DNA of 63,173 bases. It comes from an uncultured Oscillospiraceae bacterium (GTDB taxonomy: Bacteria; Bacillota; Clostridia; Oscillospirales; Oscillospiraceae). Both the position numbers and the translations under genes were made by a program. Positions 17,206-25,332 of this stretch are shown one piece after another. The stretch's first letter is position 1. The number at the start of each line of letters is the position of its first letter. The notes under the pieces were generated by a model. It made no database searches. It had not been told where the DNA came from and worked only from the letters and a program-made list of their open reading frames with translations. The stretch covers positions 1-63,173 of the forward strand of contig CAJTPV010000016.1 of NCBI GenBank assembly GCA_910578505.1. The letters run 5' to 3'.

Positions 17206-17972
17206 AATATCCCTCCATAGGTCAGCTGGCAGAACACCAGCGCCGCCAGCATCCACAGCTCCGCCCGCTGGAGGAACCATCCCGCCAGATCGCCGGACAG
17301 TCCGCCGAACTGCCTGTCCGTTACTCTGCGGTACCGCCAGAAGACCAGCAGCCCCGCCGCCAGCACCAATCCGCCGCCCAGCGCAAGCATTCCCGCCGCC
17401 GCTGCTATTTGCATTGCGTACAGGATGCGGCCCGTGTTTTTCCTGTCTGCCGCCGTGGCGAAGGTGTAGGCCAGCCCCGAAGTCTTTGCCAGAGGGAAAC
17501 GGCACACGGACAGCCCCGACATGGCCCGCTCCATCACAAAGGCGCAGCTCATGCACCCCAGGGCCCGGGGCGTAGGCTCCAGAACTACGCACAAGGTCAG
17601 ATACGCTACAAAATAGGTACACAGCTTGATGACCGCGAAGGCCCCGCACCGGGGGTCCTTCAAAATCTCCTGCTTCTTGGCCGGTTCCGCGTTGCTGGCC
17701 AGGGCATCGCAGGTGTCGGCGTAGCCGTCCAGATGGATGCCGCCGGTAATCAGCACCGGCAGCAGGCACAGCCCCGCCCCATGCAGCAGGTAGGACAGGT
17801 CAAAATACAGACACACCGCGCTCCATACCCACCAGCCCGCCGCGCACACCAGCCCGATGAGGGGAAAGGCGCACATGGCGTAGCGCATATTGTCCTTGTT
17901 CCACTCCGGCTGGGGCATGGGCAGGGCGGAGTACATGGCAAAGGCCACCTGTATGGTTTCCAGCGCCATCAT
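17202..17972 (-). CDS. cobS: adenosylcobinamide-GDP ribazoletransferase CobS
   Basis: A 256-residue polytopic membrane protein, the cobalamin synthase that joins adenosylcobinamide-GDP and alpha-ribazole. ALPMPQPEWN near residue 16, ITGGIHLDGYADTCDALAS (about 75-93) with the metal-binding acidic cluster, and KDPRCGAFAV are family motifs. At least five hydrophobic segments follow. It is coupled at both ends by four-base overlaps with cobU and the small CobU-like gene. Confidence 0.93.
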   Translation of the reverse strand: MMALETIQVAFAMYSALPMPQPEWNKDNMRYAMCAFPLIGLVCAAGWWVWSAVCLYFDLSYLLHGAGLCLLPVLITGGIHLDGYADTCDALASNAEPAKKQEILKDPRCGAFAVIKLCTYFVAYLTLCVVLEPTPRALGCMSCAFVMERAMSGLSVCRFPLAKTSGLAYTFATAADRKNTGRILYAMQIAAAAGMLALGGGLVLAAGLLVFWRYRRVTDRQFGGLSGDLAGWFLQRAELWMLAALVFCQLTYGGIL

Positions 17973-18499
17973 ACCCCCCGCCCCCTGTCTTTATAGTAGT
18001 ACGGCAGGGCGCACACCACCTCGCACACCCGGTCCGCCCGCTCGGCCAGGGCCCGGTTCGCCCCCGCCAGCAGGCGGCGGTACGCCTCCGTCTCCTCCGA
18101 ATAGCCACCGCCGTCGGCGCAGACCTCGTTGCTGACCACCACCAGGTCCCCGCACTGGGGCAGCAGGGCGTCGATGCCGTCCACAATCGCTTCCAGCGCG
18201 TGTATCCCGGCTCCGGCGGGGTCGTACAGCTCGTTGGCCGCCAGGTTGCCCAGGCACTCCAGCAGCACGTCCCCCCGCTCCGGCAGCACCAGTCCGGACA
18301 GGCCGGTATAGCGCTCAATGGTTTGAAACTGCTTGTCCGCCCGCATTTTTCGGTGCCTGGCGATCCGGGCCCGGCACTCATCGTCAAAGGGCTGCATGGC
18401 GGCGATGTAATACCGGGGCAGCCGCTCCGACTGTAAAACCAGCGACTCCGCGTACGCACTCTTCCCGCTGGCGGAGCCGCCAACAACTAACGTAAACAT
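17969..18499 (-). CDS. cobU: adenosylcobinamide kinase / guanylyltransferase CobU
   Basis: A 176-residue CobU with the P-loop GGSASGKS at residues 7-14. The RHRKMRADKQFQTIE stretch near residue 50 covers the guanylylation site region, and LLECLGNLAANEL near residue 80 matches the conserved T/LECL motif. VVSNEVCADGGGYSEETEAY follows, where the more usual NEVG is changed to NEVC. CobU phosphorylates adenosylcobinamide and then transfers GMP to it. The start is 3 bases after the cobT stop and the end overlaps cobS. Confidence 0.92.
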   Translation of the reverse strand: MFTLVVGGSASGKSAYAESLVLQSERLPRYYIAAMQPFDDECRARIARHRKMRADKQFQTIERYTGLSGLVLPERGDVLLECLGNLAANELYDPAGAGIHALEAIVDGIDALLPQCGDLVVVSNEVCADGGGYSEETEAYRRLLAGANRALAERADRVCEVVCALPYYYKDRGRGV

Positions 18500-18502
18500 C
18501 CC

Positions 18503-19579
18503 TTACTCCCCTTGGGGCGTATACGCCTCAATACCGGTGCCGTCAAAGGTGGTCCCCTCGCTGTAGAGGGCCAGAGCCATGTCCAGCATGGGCATCAGGG
18601 CCACCGCGCCGGCGCCCTCACCCAGGCGCATCTCCGCCGTGATGAGCGGCTTTTTGCCCACCTTGTCCAGAATCAGCCGCCCGGCTGGTTCGGCGGACAC
18701 ATGGCTGGCAAACACCGCCTTTTTCGCGCCGGGACACAGCCGCACCGCGCACAGCGCCGCCGCGGTGCTGATAAAGCCGTCCATCAGCACCGGCACCCGG
18801 TAGATGGCGCCGCCCAGGAAGATGCCGCACATGCCCGCGATATCGAAACCGCCCACCTTGGCCAGCACGTCCAGGGGGTCCCCCGGATTGGGCCGGTTCT
18901 TCTCCAGAGCCGTCTCAATGGCCCAGACCTTCCGGCGCAGGCCTGTGTCCGACAGCCCCGCGCCCCGGCCCGTCATCTCCCGCACCGGGCGGTCCAGCAG
19001 CACGCTGGCCACGGCGCTGGAGGTGGTGGTGTTGCCGATGCCCATCTCCCCAGTGGCCAGCAGGTGCACGCCCTGCTCCTTCTGCTCCCGCACCAGCCCG
19101 ATACCGGCCAACACAGCCTGCTCCGCCTGCTCCCGGCTCATGGCGGGGCCCTGGGTGATATCGGCGGTGCCGTTGCCGGTCCTGCGGTCCAGGACGTTGG
19201 GCGTGGGCGGGAAGTCGATGACCCCCATGTCCACCGGCACGACCGCGCACCCGGCCACCGCCGCCATCTTGCAGACGGAGGAGCAGTTCTTGGCCGCGTT
19301 GCGGGTGACGGCGGCGGTGACGGTGTGGTCGGTCTGGGCGACGCCCTGGCGCACCACGCCGTTGTCCGCGCAGAGCAGCAGAACTGTCCGGGGACGCAGG
19401 CTGATGTGCTCGCTGCATGTCAAAAATGCGATATCCTCCAGGGCGGTCTCCAGCAGCCCCAGACTGCCCAGAGGCTTGGCGATGCTGGCCCACTGGCGGT
19501 GGGCGGCGTCCCGTGCCGCCTGTTCCGCCGAGGACGGGGTAATGGCGCTCAATGCCTCCGCAATGGTCCGAATATCCAT
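18503..19579 (-). CDS. cobT: nicotinate-nucleotide--dimethylbenzimidazole phosphoribosyltransferase CobT
   Basis: A 358-residue CobT, which makes alpha-ribazole phosphate from nicotinate mononucleotide and a benzimidazole-type base. Motifs are KPLGSLGLLE near residue 33, LCADNGVVRQGVAQ, ATGEMGIGNTTTSSA (about 185-199), GRGAGL and, near the C-terminus, RLGEGAGAVALMP containing the catalytic glutamate. The start at 19579 was preferred over one seven codons upstream because GGAG precedes it at good spacing. It is the first cobalamin gene, 30 bases after the radical-SAM-associated gene, with no room for a riboswitch. Confidence 0.94.
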   Translation of the reverse strand: MDIRTIAEALSAITPSSAEQAARDAAHRQWASIAKPLGSLGLLETALEDIAFLTCSEHISLRPRTVLLLCADNGVVRQGVAQTDHTVTAAVTRNAAKNCSSVCKMAAVAGCAVVPVDMGVIDFPPTPNVLDRRTGNGTADITQGPAMSREQAEQAVLAGIGLVREQKEQGVHLLATGEMGIGNTTTSSAVASVLLDRPVREMTGRGAGLSDTGLRRKVWAIETALEKNRPNPGDPLDVLAKVGGFDIAGMCGIFLGGAIYRVPVLMDGFISTAAALCAVRLCPGAKKAVFASHVSAEPAGRLILDKVGKKPLITAEMRLGEGAGAVALMPMLDMALALYSEGTTFDGTGIEAYTPQGE

Positions 19580-19609
19580 AGCTGTCTCACTCCATTTCAT
19601 CTCAGTATT

Positions 19610-20275
19610 TTATCGGAACGTCTTTCCCTCCGGGTCCAGGGCGTCCAGCCGCCGCACCCGGACAAAATCCGGCTTGTATTGGGGCAGATACCGCGCAATG
19701 GCCGCAGCCAGCAGCGCCGGGTTCAGCCCCGGATTCTGGGCCGTTACCTCCACCGTCAGGCGCAGCAGCCCGTCTTCCTCCGCAATGGGCTCCAGCCGGA
19801 GCAGCATGGGCCGGATGTCCACCTCCGCCAGGGCCTTCCGCTTGGTGCGCTTTTCAATGACCAGGCTCTCCCCGGTCAGCAGGGCGCGGATGCTTTCCGC
19901 CGCCCCCGCCGGTACGCCGCCATCGTAGAGCAGCTCCACCCGGCACCGCAGCGCCGCCAGGTCCCGCGCCGGATGGACCGGCGGACAGCACGCCACCGCC
20001 CGGACGCCGTCCGGCATGAAGGCGTTCAGCCTCCCCGGAAGGGCCTCGCAGTCCACGTCCGCCGTTACCTCGAAGTCCAGCACCTCGCACCGGCTGGACT
20101 GCCCCACCGGCAGCGGCAGGGCGAAGGACAGGATGGGGTGGGGGTGGAAGCCCTGGGAGTGCTTCAATACCAGTCCCTCCCGCAGAAACACCCGTTGGAA
20201 GGTGCGCAGCAGGTCCAGGTGGGAGATATACACCGCCCGGCCCTCCTTGCAAAACAGCAGCCGCAGCTTAGCCAT
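19610..20275 (-). CDS. TIGR03936 / DUF2344 radical-SAM-associated protein
   Basis: A 221-residue protein of the family that partners TIGR03960 radical SAM enzymes. It opens with KLRLLFCKEGRAVYISHLDL and contains SQGFHPHPILSFALPLPVG, the signature of DUF2344. The partner precedes it with an 8-base overlap. In many genomes the two are separate or fused and lie near ribonuclease G and ribosomal protein genes, suggesting RNA modification; the true function is unknown. Confidence 0.87.
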   Translation of the reverse strand: MAKLRLLFCKEGRAVYISHLDLLRTFQRVFLREGLVLKHSQGFHPHPILSFALPLPVGQSSRCEVLDFEVTADVDCEALPGRLNAFMPDGVRAVACCPPVHPARDLAALRCRVELLYDGGVPAGAAESIRALLTGESLVIEKRTKRKALAEVDIRPMLLRLEPIAEEDGLLRLTVEVTAQNPGLNPALLAAAIARYLPQYKPDFVRVRRLDALDPEGKTFR

Positions 20276-22103
20276 GATAGCACTCCCCCCCTTCCACGAC
20301 GTTGGCCCCGCAGCCGCCGCACTGGGTCCGGCAGTCGGGGGTGGTGACGGACTGATGGGCCAGCTCCCGCTGACGCCACAGGAAGCTGTCTGACACGTGG
20401 CAGGAGATCATACTCCAGGGCAGCACCTCGTCCCGGCTCCGCTCGCGGGTGGCGTAGAAGGCCGGGTCCAGGCCGCACTCCTGGAAGGCGTCCAGCCAGC
20501 GCTGGAGGTCGAAGCAGTCGGACCAGGCGTCCAGCTTTGCCCCTTTCCGGTACACTGTTTCCAGCACTTTCCCCAGCCGCCGGTCGCCGCGGGCCAGCAC
20601 CGCCTCCAGAAAACTGGTGTCGCCGTCGTGCCAGTTGTAGGTGACGGCCTTGGCGGTAATGGCCTGCCGCAGCAGCTTCACCCGGCGCTCGTACTCCTCC
20701 ATGGTGATCTGGGGCTCCCACTGGAACGCCGTAAAGGGCTTGGGCACAAACCAGGACGTGGACACCGTTACCCGCAATCCACGGTTTTTGTTGGACGCAT
20801 GCTCCCGCCAGGTGTGGACGGCGCGGTTGGCCATCTCCGCGATGCCCAGCACGTCCTCGTCCGTCTCCGTGGGCAGGCCCAGCATGAAGTACAGCTTCAC
20901 CGCGCTCCAGCCGCCGGAGAAGGCGGTCTTCAGGCTCTCGGTCAAGTCCTCCTCCGTGACGTTCTTGTTGATGGCGTCCCGCAGCCGCTGGGTCCCGGCC
21001 TCGGGGGCAAAGGTCAGCCCCGCCTTCCGGCTCCGCTGGAGGCGCTGCATCAGCTCCATGGAGAAGTTGTCCGCCCGCAGGGACGGCAGGCTCAGGTTCA
21101 CGTGGTTCTGCTCACAGAAGGGCTGCAGGCCGTCGCACAGGTCCACCAGCTGGGGGTAATCGCTGGTGGACAGGGAGCTGAGGGTCATCTCCTGATAGCC
21201 GGAGTCCCGCAGGGCCTCCTGGCCGTACTGCACCAGCTGGTCCTTGCTGCGGCAGCGGACGGGCCGGTAGACGTACCCGGCCTGACAGAACCGGCAGCCC
21301 CGGATGCAGCCCCGGAACACCTCCAGCGTCACCCGGTCGTGGACAATCTCCGTGGAGGGGACGATGGTCTTGGTGGGGAAGTAGGACTTGTCCATGTTGT
21401 GGACCACCCGCTTGACCACCTTTTCCGGCGCGCCGTCCTGTGGGGTGATGGATTGGACGGTGCCGTCGTCATGATAGCGCACCGTATACAGCGAGGGGAC
21501 GTAGACCCCCTGAATCCGGGCGGCGGCACGTAAAAACTTCCGCTTGTCCCACTGCTCCGCCTTAGCCCGCCGGTACAGCGCAATGACCTCCGGCAACAGT
21601 TCCTCGCCCTCGCCGATGAGGGCCATGTCGATAAAGTCCGCCACCGGCTCGGCGTTGTACATCGCCGTACCCCCGGCAATCACCAGCGGGGTCAGAGACG
21701 TGCGCTGAGCGCTTCGCAGGGGCAGGCCGCTTAAATCCAGCATGTTCAGCATGGCGGTATAGGCCATCTCGTAGCCCACGGAAAAGCCGATGATGTCAAA
21801 GTCCCCCACCGGGTCGCCGGATTCCAGGGCGTAGAGGGGGAGGCCTGCCTGCCGCATTTCCGCCTCCATGTCCACCCAGGGGGTGAACACCCGCTCGCAC
21901 CAGACGCCGGGCATGTCGTTCATGACCCCGTACAGGATGCGGAAGCCCAGGTTGGACATGCCGATCTCGTAGGTGTCCGGGAAGCAGAAGGCGAAGCGGA
22001 CGTCCACCTTCTCTTTGTCCTTCATCACCGCGTTGTACTCCCCGCCCACGTACCGCGCCGGCTTCTGCACCCGTGGGAGGATTTGCTCCAGTTTGTTATA
22101 CAC
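20268..22103 (-). CDS. TIGR03960 radical SAM protein with B12-binding-like domain
   Basis: A 611-residue protein. The N-terminal part (about 1-190) looks like a cobalamin-binding-type Rossmann domain (FCFPDTYEIGMSNLGFRILY, IIGFSVGYEM, IAGGTAMYN). The radical SAM core starts at EVFRGCIRGCRFCQAGY near residue 263, where the CxxxCxxC cluster binds 4Fe-4S and SAM. CDYPQ-like LSTSDYPQLVD and LPSLRADNF follow. The C-terminus has Cys pairs (CRTQCGGCG). Substrate unknown. It uses a GTG start with GGAGAT upstream; its DUF2344 partner follows. Confidence 0.9.
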   Translation of the reverse strand: MYNKLEQILPRVQKPARYVGGEYNAVMKDKEKVDVRFAFCFPDTYEIGMSNLGFRILYGVMNDMPGVWCERVFTPWVDMEAEMRQAGLPLYALESGDPVGDFDIIGFSVGYEMAYTAMLNMLDLSGLPLRSAQRTSLTPLVIAGGTAMYNAEPVADFIDMALIGEGEELLPEVIALYRRAKAEQWDKRKFLRAAARIQGVYVPSLYTVRYHDDGTVQSITPQDGAPEKVVKRVVHNMDKSYFPTKTIVPSTEIVHDRVTLEVFRGCIRGCRFCQAGYVYRPVRCRSKDQLVQYGQEALRDSGYQEMTLSSLSTSDYPQLVDLCDGLQPFCEQNHVNLSLPSLRADNFSMELMQRLQRSRKAGLTFAPEAGTQRLRDAINKNVTEEDLTESLKTAFSGGWSAVKLYFMLGLPTETDEDVLGIAEMANRAVHTWREHASNKNRGLRVTVSTSWFVPKPFTAFQWEPQITMEEYERRVKLLRQAITAKAVTYNWHDGDTSFLEAVLARGDRRLGKVLETVYRKGAKLDAWSDCFDLQRWLDAFQECGLDPAFYATRERSRDEVLPWSMISCHVSDSFLWRQRELAHQSVTTPDCRTQCGGCGANVVEGGECYHG

Positions 22104-22125
22104 TCTGTATCTCCTTTAGTAAATA

Positions 22126-23643
22126 TTACGTTTCGACAGTATTTTCATCTATGGAAATCTCGATCTCTATATCCTCCACCGTCTTCTCGTAGAAGCTCAG
22201 CTGCCACTCCACCTGTTCCACCGGTTCAAAGTGCAGGGAGGACACGGCGGTTCGGGGCTGTCCCCGCGGCACGGCGAACAAAATCCCGCAGGAGGAGCCC
22301 AGAACGCCGGATGCCGCGTCCCTGCGCCGGGGGCTGTCCCCACGGTTACAGTCCTTCACCGAAACTTTGTCCCTGGGGATGTCCGGTGATATTTCGTAGG
22401 TCATGGCGGTGTAGTGGCAGGGGTACTCCATCTCCGGGTCTGAGAAATTTTTCGGGTCAATCTCGCCTTGCTCGTATTCCAGCACGGTAAAGGTGTGTTC
22501 CTCCCCGGTAAGAGGATGGGTGAAGGGGAAGCTGTCCCCCACCTTCTCCACCGTGAAGCGCGGTCCGGGAAACCGGACAGGACTCTGTTCCAGACGCAGT
22601 GTAAACGTTTTGAACCTGGGCCTGCGCTGGGTGGCCCAGGGGATGGACACCCGGTGAATAGCCCAGCCCTTGGCGGGGTCCAGCCGGTAGTGGACCAGCA
22701 GCGGCTTGTGTTCCCGAATTTTGTAGTCGCTGCGGACGCCGTTGGGGACGCAGGACAGCGGCAGCCAGCCGTATCCGCAGCCGTGCTTTTGGCGTATCCT
22801 CCTGCCGTTCAGCTCAATTTCTGCAAGAAAATTCAAATCCAGCGGGTTTTCCGACCGCATCTGTTTCTGCTCGTCCTCACTGTACCGCTCCCCGTCCTCA
22901 TCTGCGCACAGGCCCCACTTGTCCTGCCACGCCCGGATCCGCTCCGCCTCCGCCTCTATGCAGAAGTCGATCACCAGCCCGGCCCCGCAGAGATAGACCG
23001 CCGGGATGTGCCACACACTGCCGTCCCAGATAAACTGCTCATTGACGGCGATCTCCTGTCCGGGCTTGTCCCGGCCCTGGTGCAGCCCCCAGAAGCTGCC
23101 GTCGTAGTACACCTTCCACTCCGGGGCGGGAATCTGGTTTGGGTCCGCCGGCCCCCAGGGGGTGTATTCCTCCGTGTAGGGGATTCTGCTGTAGTTGAAG
23201 GAGGATTGCAGTTCCCTGATGTATTTGTAGGGCTCCGGCATGGGGGTCAGGCCCAGCTTGGTCTGCAGGTCCTCCCGCGCCTGGATCTGTTCGTCCTCGA
23301 AGAAACCGGCCTCCCAGACCTCGCTGTCAAAGACCTCCCGCCCCATCCGGTAGGTCTGCTCCAGAACATTCAGGCCGTTGCAGGCGAGCAGGAGGCGCAG
23401 AAAATCCTCAAAGGTTCTTGCCAGCGGGTGGACGTACTCCCCCGGCAGGTTCGTGGGGTTGACGGAAAAGACCATCTCCCCGTATCCGGCGACAAAGCAG
23501 TAGTGGATGCCGTCCACGCCCTCCCGGCCAATGATCTCCGCGCCTCTGGGGGTGCAGAAATAGCGGCAGCCGTCGTCCGCCGGCAGCAAACCCAGCTGGG
23601 AGTAGTCGATGTCCAGCTGCCGGAATTTCTCGTAAAATGTCAT
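22126..23643 (-). CDS. conserved protein of unknown function, 505 aa
   Basis: I do not recognise a named family with confidence. The N-terminal third (HYCFVAGYGEMVFSVNP, VHPLARTFEDFLRLLLACNG) has the flavour of SMI1/KNR4 (SUKH-like) proteins. The rest is soluble, aromatic-rich and without a signal peptide. The start at 23643 was chosen because AAGGG at the end of the DUF4364 gene serves as ribosome binding site. About 40 residues near position 425-465 are basic, low in complexity and flanked by two copies of GGGGACAGCC, so they look like a small repeat inserted in frame. It is encoded between DUF4364 and the radical SAM gene. Confidence 0.7.
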   Translation of the reverse strand: MTFYEKFRQLDIDYSQLGLLPADDGCRYFCTPRGAEIIGREGVDGIHYCFVAGYGEMVFSVNPTNLPGEYVHPLARTFEDFLRLLLACNGLNVLEQTYRMGREVFDSEVWEAGFFEDEQIQAREDLQTKLGLTPMPEPYKYIRELQSSFNYSRIPYTEEYTPWGPADPNQIPAPEWKVYYDGSFWGLHQGRDKPGQEIAVNEQFIWDGSVWHIPAVYLCGAGLVIDFCIEAEAERIRAWQDKWGLCADEDGERYSEDEQKQMRSENPLDLNFLAEIELNGRRIRQKHGCGYGWLPLSCVPNGVRSDYKIREHKPLLVHYRLDPAKGWAIHRVSIPWATQRRPRFKTFTLRLEQSPVRFPGPRFTVEKVGDSFPFTHPLTGEEHTFTVLEYEQGEIDPKNFSDPEMEYPCHYTAMTYEISPDIPRDKVSVKDCNRGDSPRRRDAASGVLGSSCGILFAVPRGQPRTAVSSLHFEPVEQVEWQLSFYEKTVEDIEIEISIDENTVET

Positions 23644-23644
23644 A

Positions 23645-24172
23645 TCAGTTCCCTTCATATAAAATCGATAATATCTTGGAGTATATCTCCTCTGCGTTGG
23701 CCCGGAACCGCTTCTGCACCTCCAGGGCCAGGTCCCGGCGGGTGATGAGCAGCCGCAGCTGCATCAGGTCGTCCAGCTCGTCGCTCATGGAGAGGGTGAC
23801 GGTATAGCCCCCCTCCTTCCGCTCCTCCACCTGCGCGCCCACCAGGGCCTTGCGTTTGAGCTGCTCGTTGCAGCCCACCAGGTTCTGCTCCACCTGGACC
23901 CGCACGGTGTAGGGCAGGCTGCTCTCCGTGGCGGCGCTGTTGCGCAGGCCCTTTTTCGTGATGGCGTACAGCCCCTGGTCGTCCTGGGACAGGTGGCCGG
24001 TGCGCACCAGGTCCGCCAGGCACTCGGAGAAGTTGAAGTAATCCACCCCCGCGTCGCACATGCTCAGCTCCTGGAGCACCTCAAAGGGGACCGGTCCCGC
24101 CACACGGGCCGCGATATACAGGATCAAAAACTTGATCTCCAGCCTGCCGCTGATAAAACCGAATTCCGACAT
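23645..24172 (-). CDS. DUF4364 family protein
   Basis: A 175-residue protein resembling DUF4364: N-terminal winged-helix-like part (IKFLILYIAARVAGPVPFEV, DYFNFSECLADLVRTGHL, ITKKGLRNSA) and a C-terminal beta-rich part with EGGYTVTLSM. The HTH-like fold suggests a regulator, but this is inference. The start at 24172 follows GGGAGG at six bases, better than an in-frame ATG eight codons upstream. It is the first gene of the long minus-strand run ending in the cobalamin genes. Confidence 0.75.
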   Translation of the reverse strand: MSEFGFISGRLEIKFLILYIAARVAGPVPFEVLQELSMCDAGVDYFNFSECLADLVRTGHLSQDDQGLYAITKKGLRNSAATESSLPYTVRVQVEQNLVGCNEQLKRKALVGAQVEERKEGGYTVTLSMSDELDDLMQLRLLITRRDLALEVQKRFRANAEEIYSKILSILYEGN

Positions 24173-24204
24173 GCCGCACCTCCCGCTGATTTTCACTGTT
24201 TCTT

Positions 24205-24233
24205 ATTATATCTGCTTTAGGCAAATTTGTACA
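24205..24233 (-). promoter_or_regulatory. promoter of the DUF4364-to-cbiB run
   Basis: On the minus strand TATAAT (24205-24210) is 17 bases from TGTACA (24228-24233), a moderate -35. This may be the only promoter for the ten-gene run, as later gaps are 30 bases or less. Confidence 0.6.
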
Positions 24234-24245
24234 GCCTGGATTTTC

Positions 24246-24271
24246 ACACTTCCCTGCCGCCGGCATACACT
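24246..24271 (+). promoter_or_regulatory. possible SigK/SigE promoter of the cysteine-rich gene
   Basis: CATACACT (24264-24271) matches the mother-cell sigma -10 pattern, with AC (24246-24247) 16 bases before it as a SigK-type -35. A small hairpin, GAAGAC/GTCTTC at 24277-24292, lies in the leader. About 120 bases separate it from the start codon. Confidence 0.45.
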
Positions 24272-24393
24272 GGACTGAAGACGGAAGTCTTCCCCACAAA
24301 CGGTTGGCGTCAGACCCGCCGGCCGTTTTCCGAGTACCCGTTATGACAGGCATTGCCGTTTCATATGGCTGCTGAATTTTAGGAGGTCCATTT

Positions 24394-25260
24394 ATGGCTG
24401 AACGTATCGCTCCCGGCCCGGTGTCCAATATGAAGGACTGCGAGGCCGTTTGTATTCATACCAAGAAAATTTACGACAGCTGCCGTGATAAAGACTGCAT
24501 CGAAGACCTGCGCTTCTACCCAACCGCCTGCGGGCAGGATATCCTCAACCGCGCCCAGACCGTGAAGGGCGGCAAGGCGGAGCTGCTCTATACGTACATC
24601 AATGTAGAGCCGGTCGTCTTCAACCGCGGCTTTTACACCATCGACATGCGCTTTTTCTACCGTGTGACGCTCAACGCCTACTGCGCCAATCCCCGCCCCA
24701 TCGAGGTGGAGGGCCTGTGCGTGTTCGACAAGCGGGTGATCCTCTTCGGCAGCGAGGGCAGCGCGAAAATCTTCTCCTCCAAGGTCCGCATCGACGGCCT
24801 GGACCGCCAGATGCTGGAGCAGAGCAATATGCCCATCGCCGTGGTGGAGGCGGTAGACCCCATCGTCCTGGACGCGAAGCTGGTGGAGTGCTGCGAGAAC
24901 CGCTGCTGCGACTGCGACATCTGCGAGATCCCGTCCTGCATCTGCCAGTGCTTCGGCTGCGATCTGACCATGGGCGACGACTACCGCCGCGCCTTTGTCA
25001 CCCTGGGCCAGTTCTCCATTATCCGCCTGGAGCGGGACAGCCAGCTGCTGATGCCGGTGTTCGACTACTGCATGCCGGATAAGGACTGCAACAGCAGCAT
25101 GGGCGGCGGCTGCGGCTGTGGCTGCTGCGGCTGCGAGGACCCCTGCGAGCTGTTCCAGAATATCAAATTCCCGGTCAGCCAGTTCTTTCCCCCCAACAGC
25201 GTGAACAATTCACGGGATTACGAGTGCACCAAGCAGTACTGCAACAACTGCCGCAGCTGA
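24394..25260 (+). CDS. cysteine-rich protein, candidate spore coat component
   Basis: A 288-residue soluble protein without signal peptide that contains about 28 cysteines. Five are in the first 46 residues, ten in a cluster near 168-190 (ENRCCDCDICEIPSCICQCF), eight in GGGCGCGCCGCEDPC near 240, and three at the end. The middle (about 60-150) looks beta-rich and is nearly free of Cys. I recall no named family. High Cys content, a single-gene unit and a SigK/SigE-like promoter suggest a cross-linked spore coat protein, an inference only. AGGAGG lies seven bases before the start; a strong terminator follows. Confidence 0.8.
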   Translation: MAERIAPGPVSNMKDCEAVCIHTKKIYDSCRDKDCIEDLRFYPTACGQDILNRAQTVKGGKAELLYTYINVEPVVFNRGFYTIDMRFFYRVTLNAYCANPRPIEVEGLCVFDKRVILFGSEGSAKIFSSKVRIDGLDRQMLEQSNMPIAVVEAVDPIVLDAKLVECCENRCCDCDICEIPSCICQCFGCDLTMGDDYRRAFVTLGQFSIIRLERDSQLLMPVFDYCMPDKDCNSSMGGGCGCGCCGCEDPCELFQNIKFPVSQFFPPNSVNNSRDYECTKQYCNNCRS

Positions 25261-25272
25261 GCGGTTGAAAAC

Positions 25273-25302
25273 AGCGCCGGCCCTCTGCGGGCCGGCGCTT
25301 TC
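25273..25302 (+). terminator. intrinsic terminator of the cysteine-rich gene
   Basis: AGCGCCGGCCC (25273-25283) pairs perfectly with GGGCCGGCGCT (25289-25299), followed by TT. The short T-run makes it modest by rule, but the 11-bp GC stem is strong. It separates the gene from the convergent nucleoside transporter. Confidence 0.65.
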
Positions 25303-25332
25303 AGCCGGTCGGAAGCTCTGCGGGAAACCCCG

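Noticed and set aside
19580..19609. Possible cobalamin riboswitch before cobT
   Set aside because: The gap is only 30 bases, too short for a riboswitch of about 200 bases, and no B12-box-like sequence was noticed.
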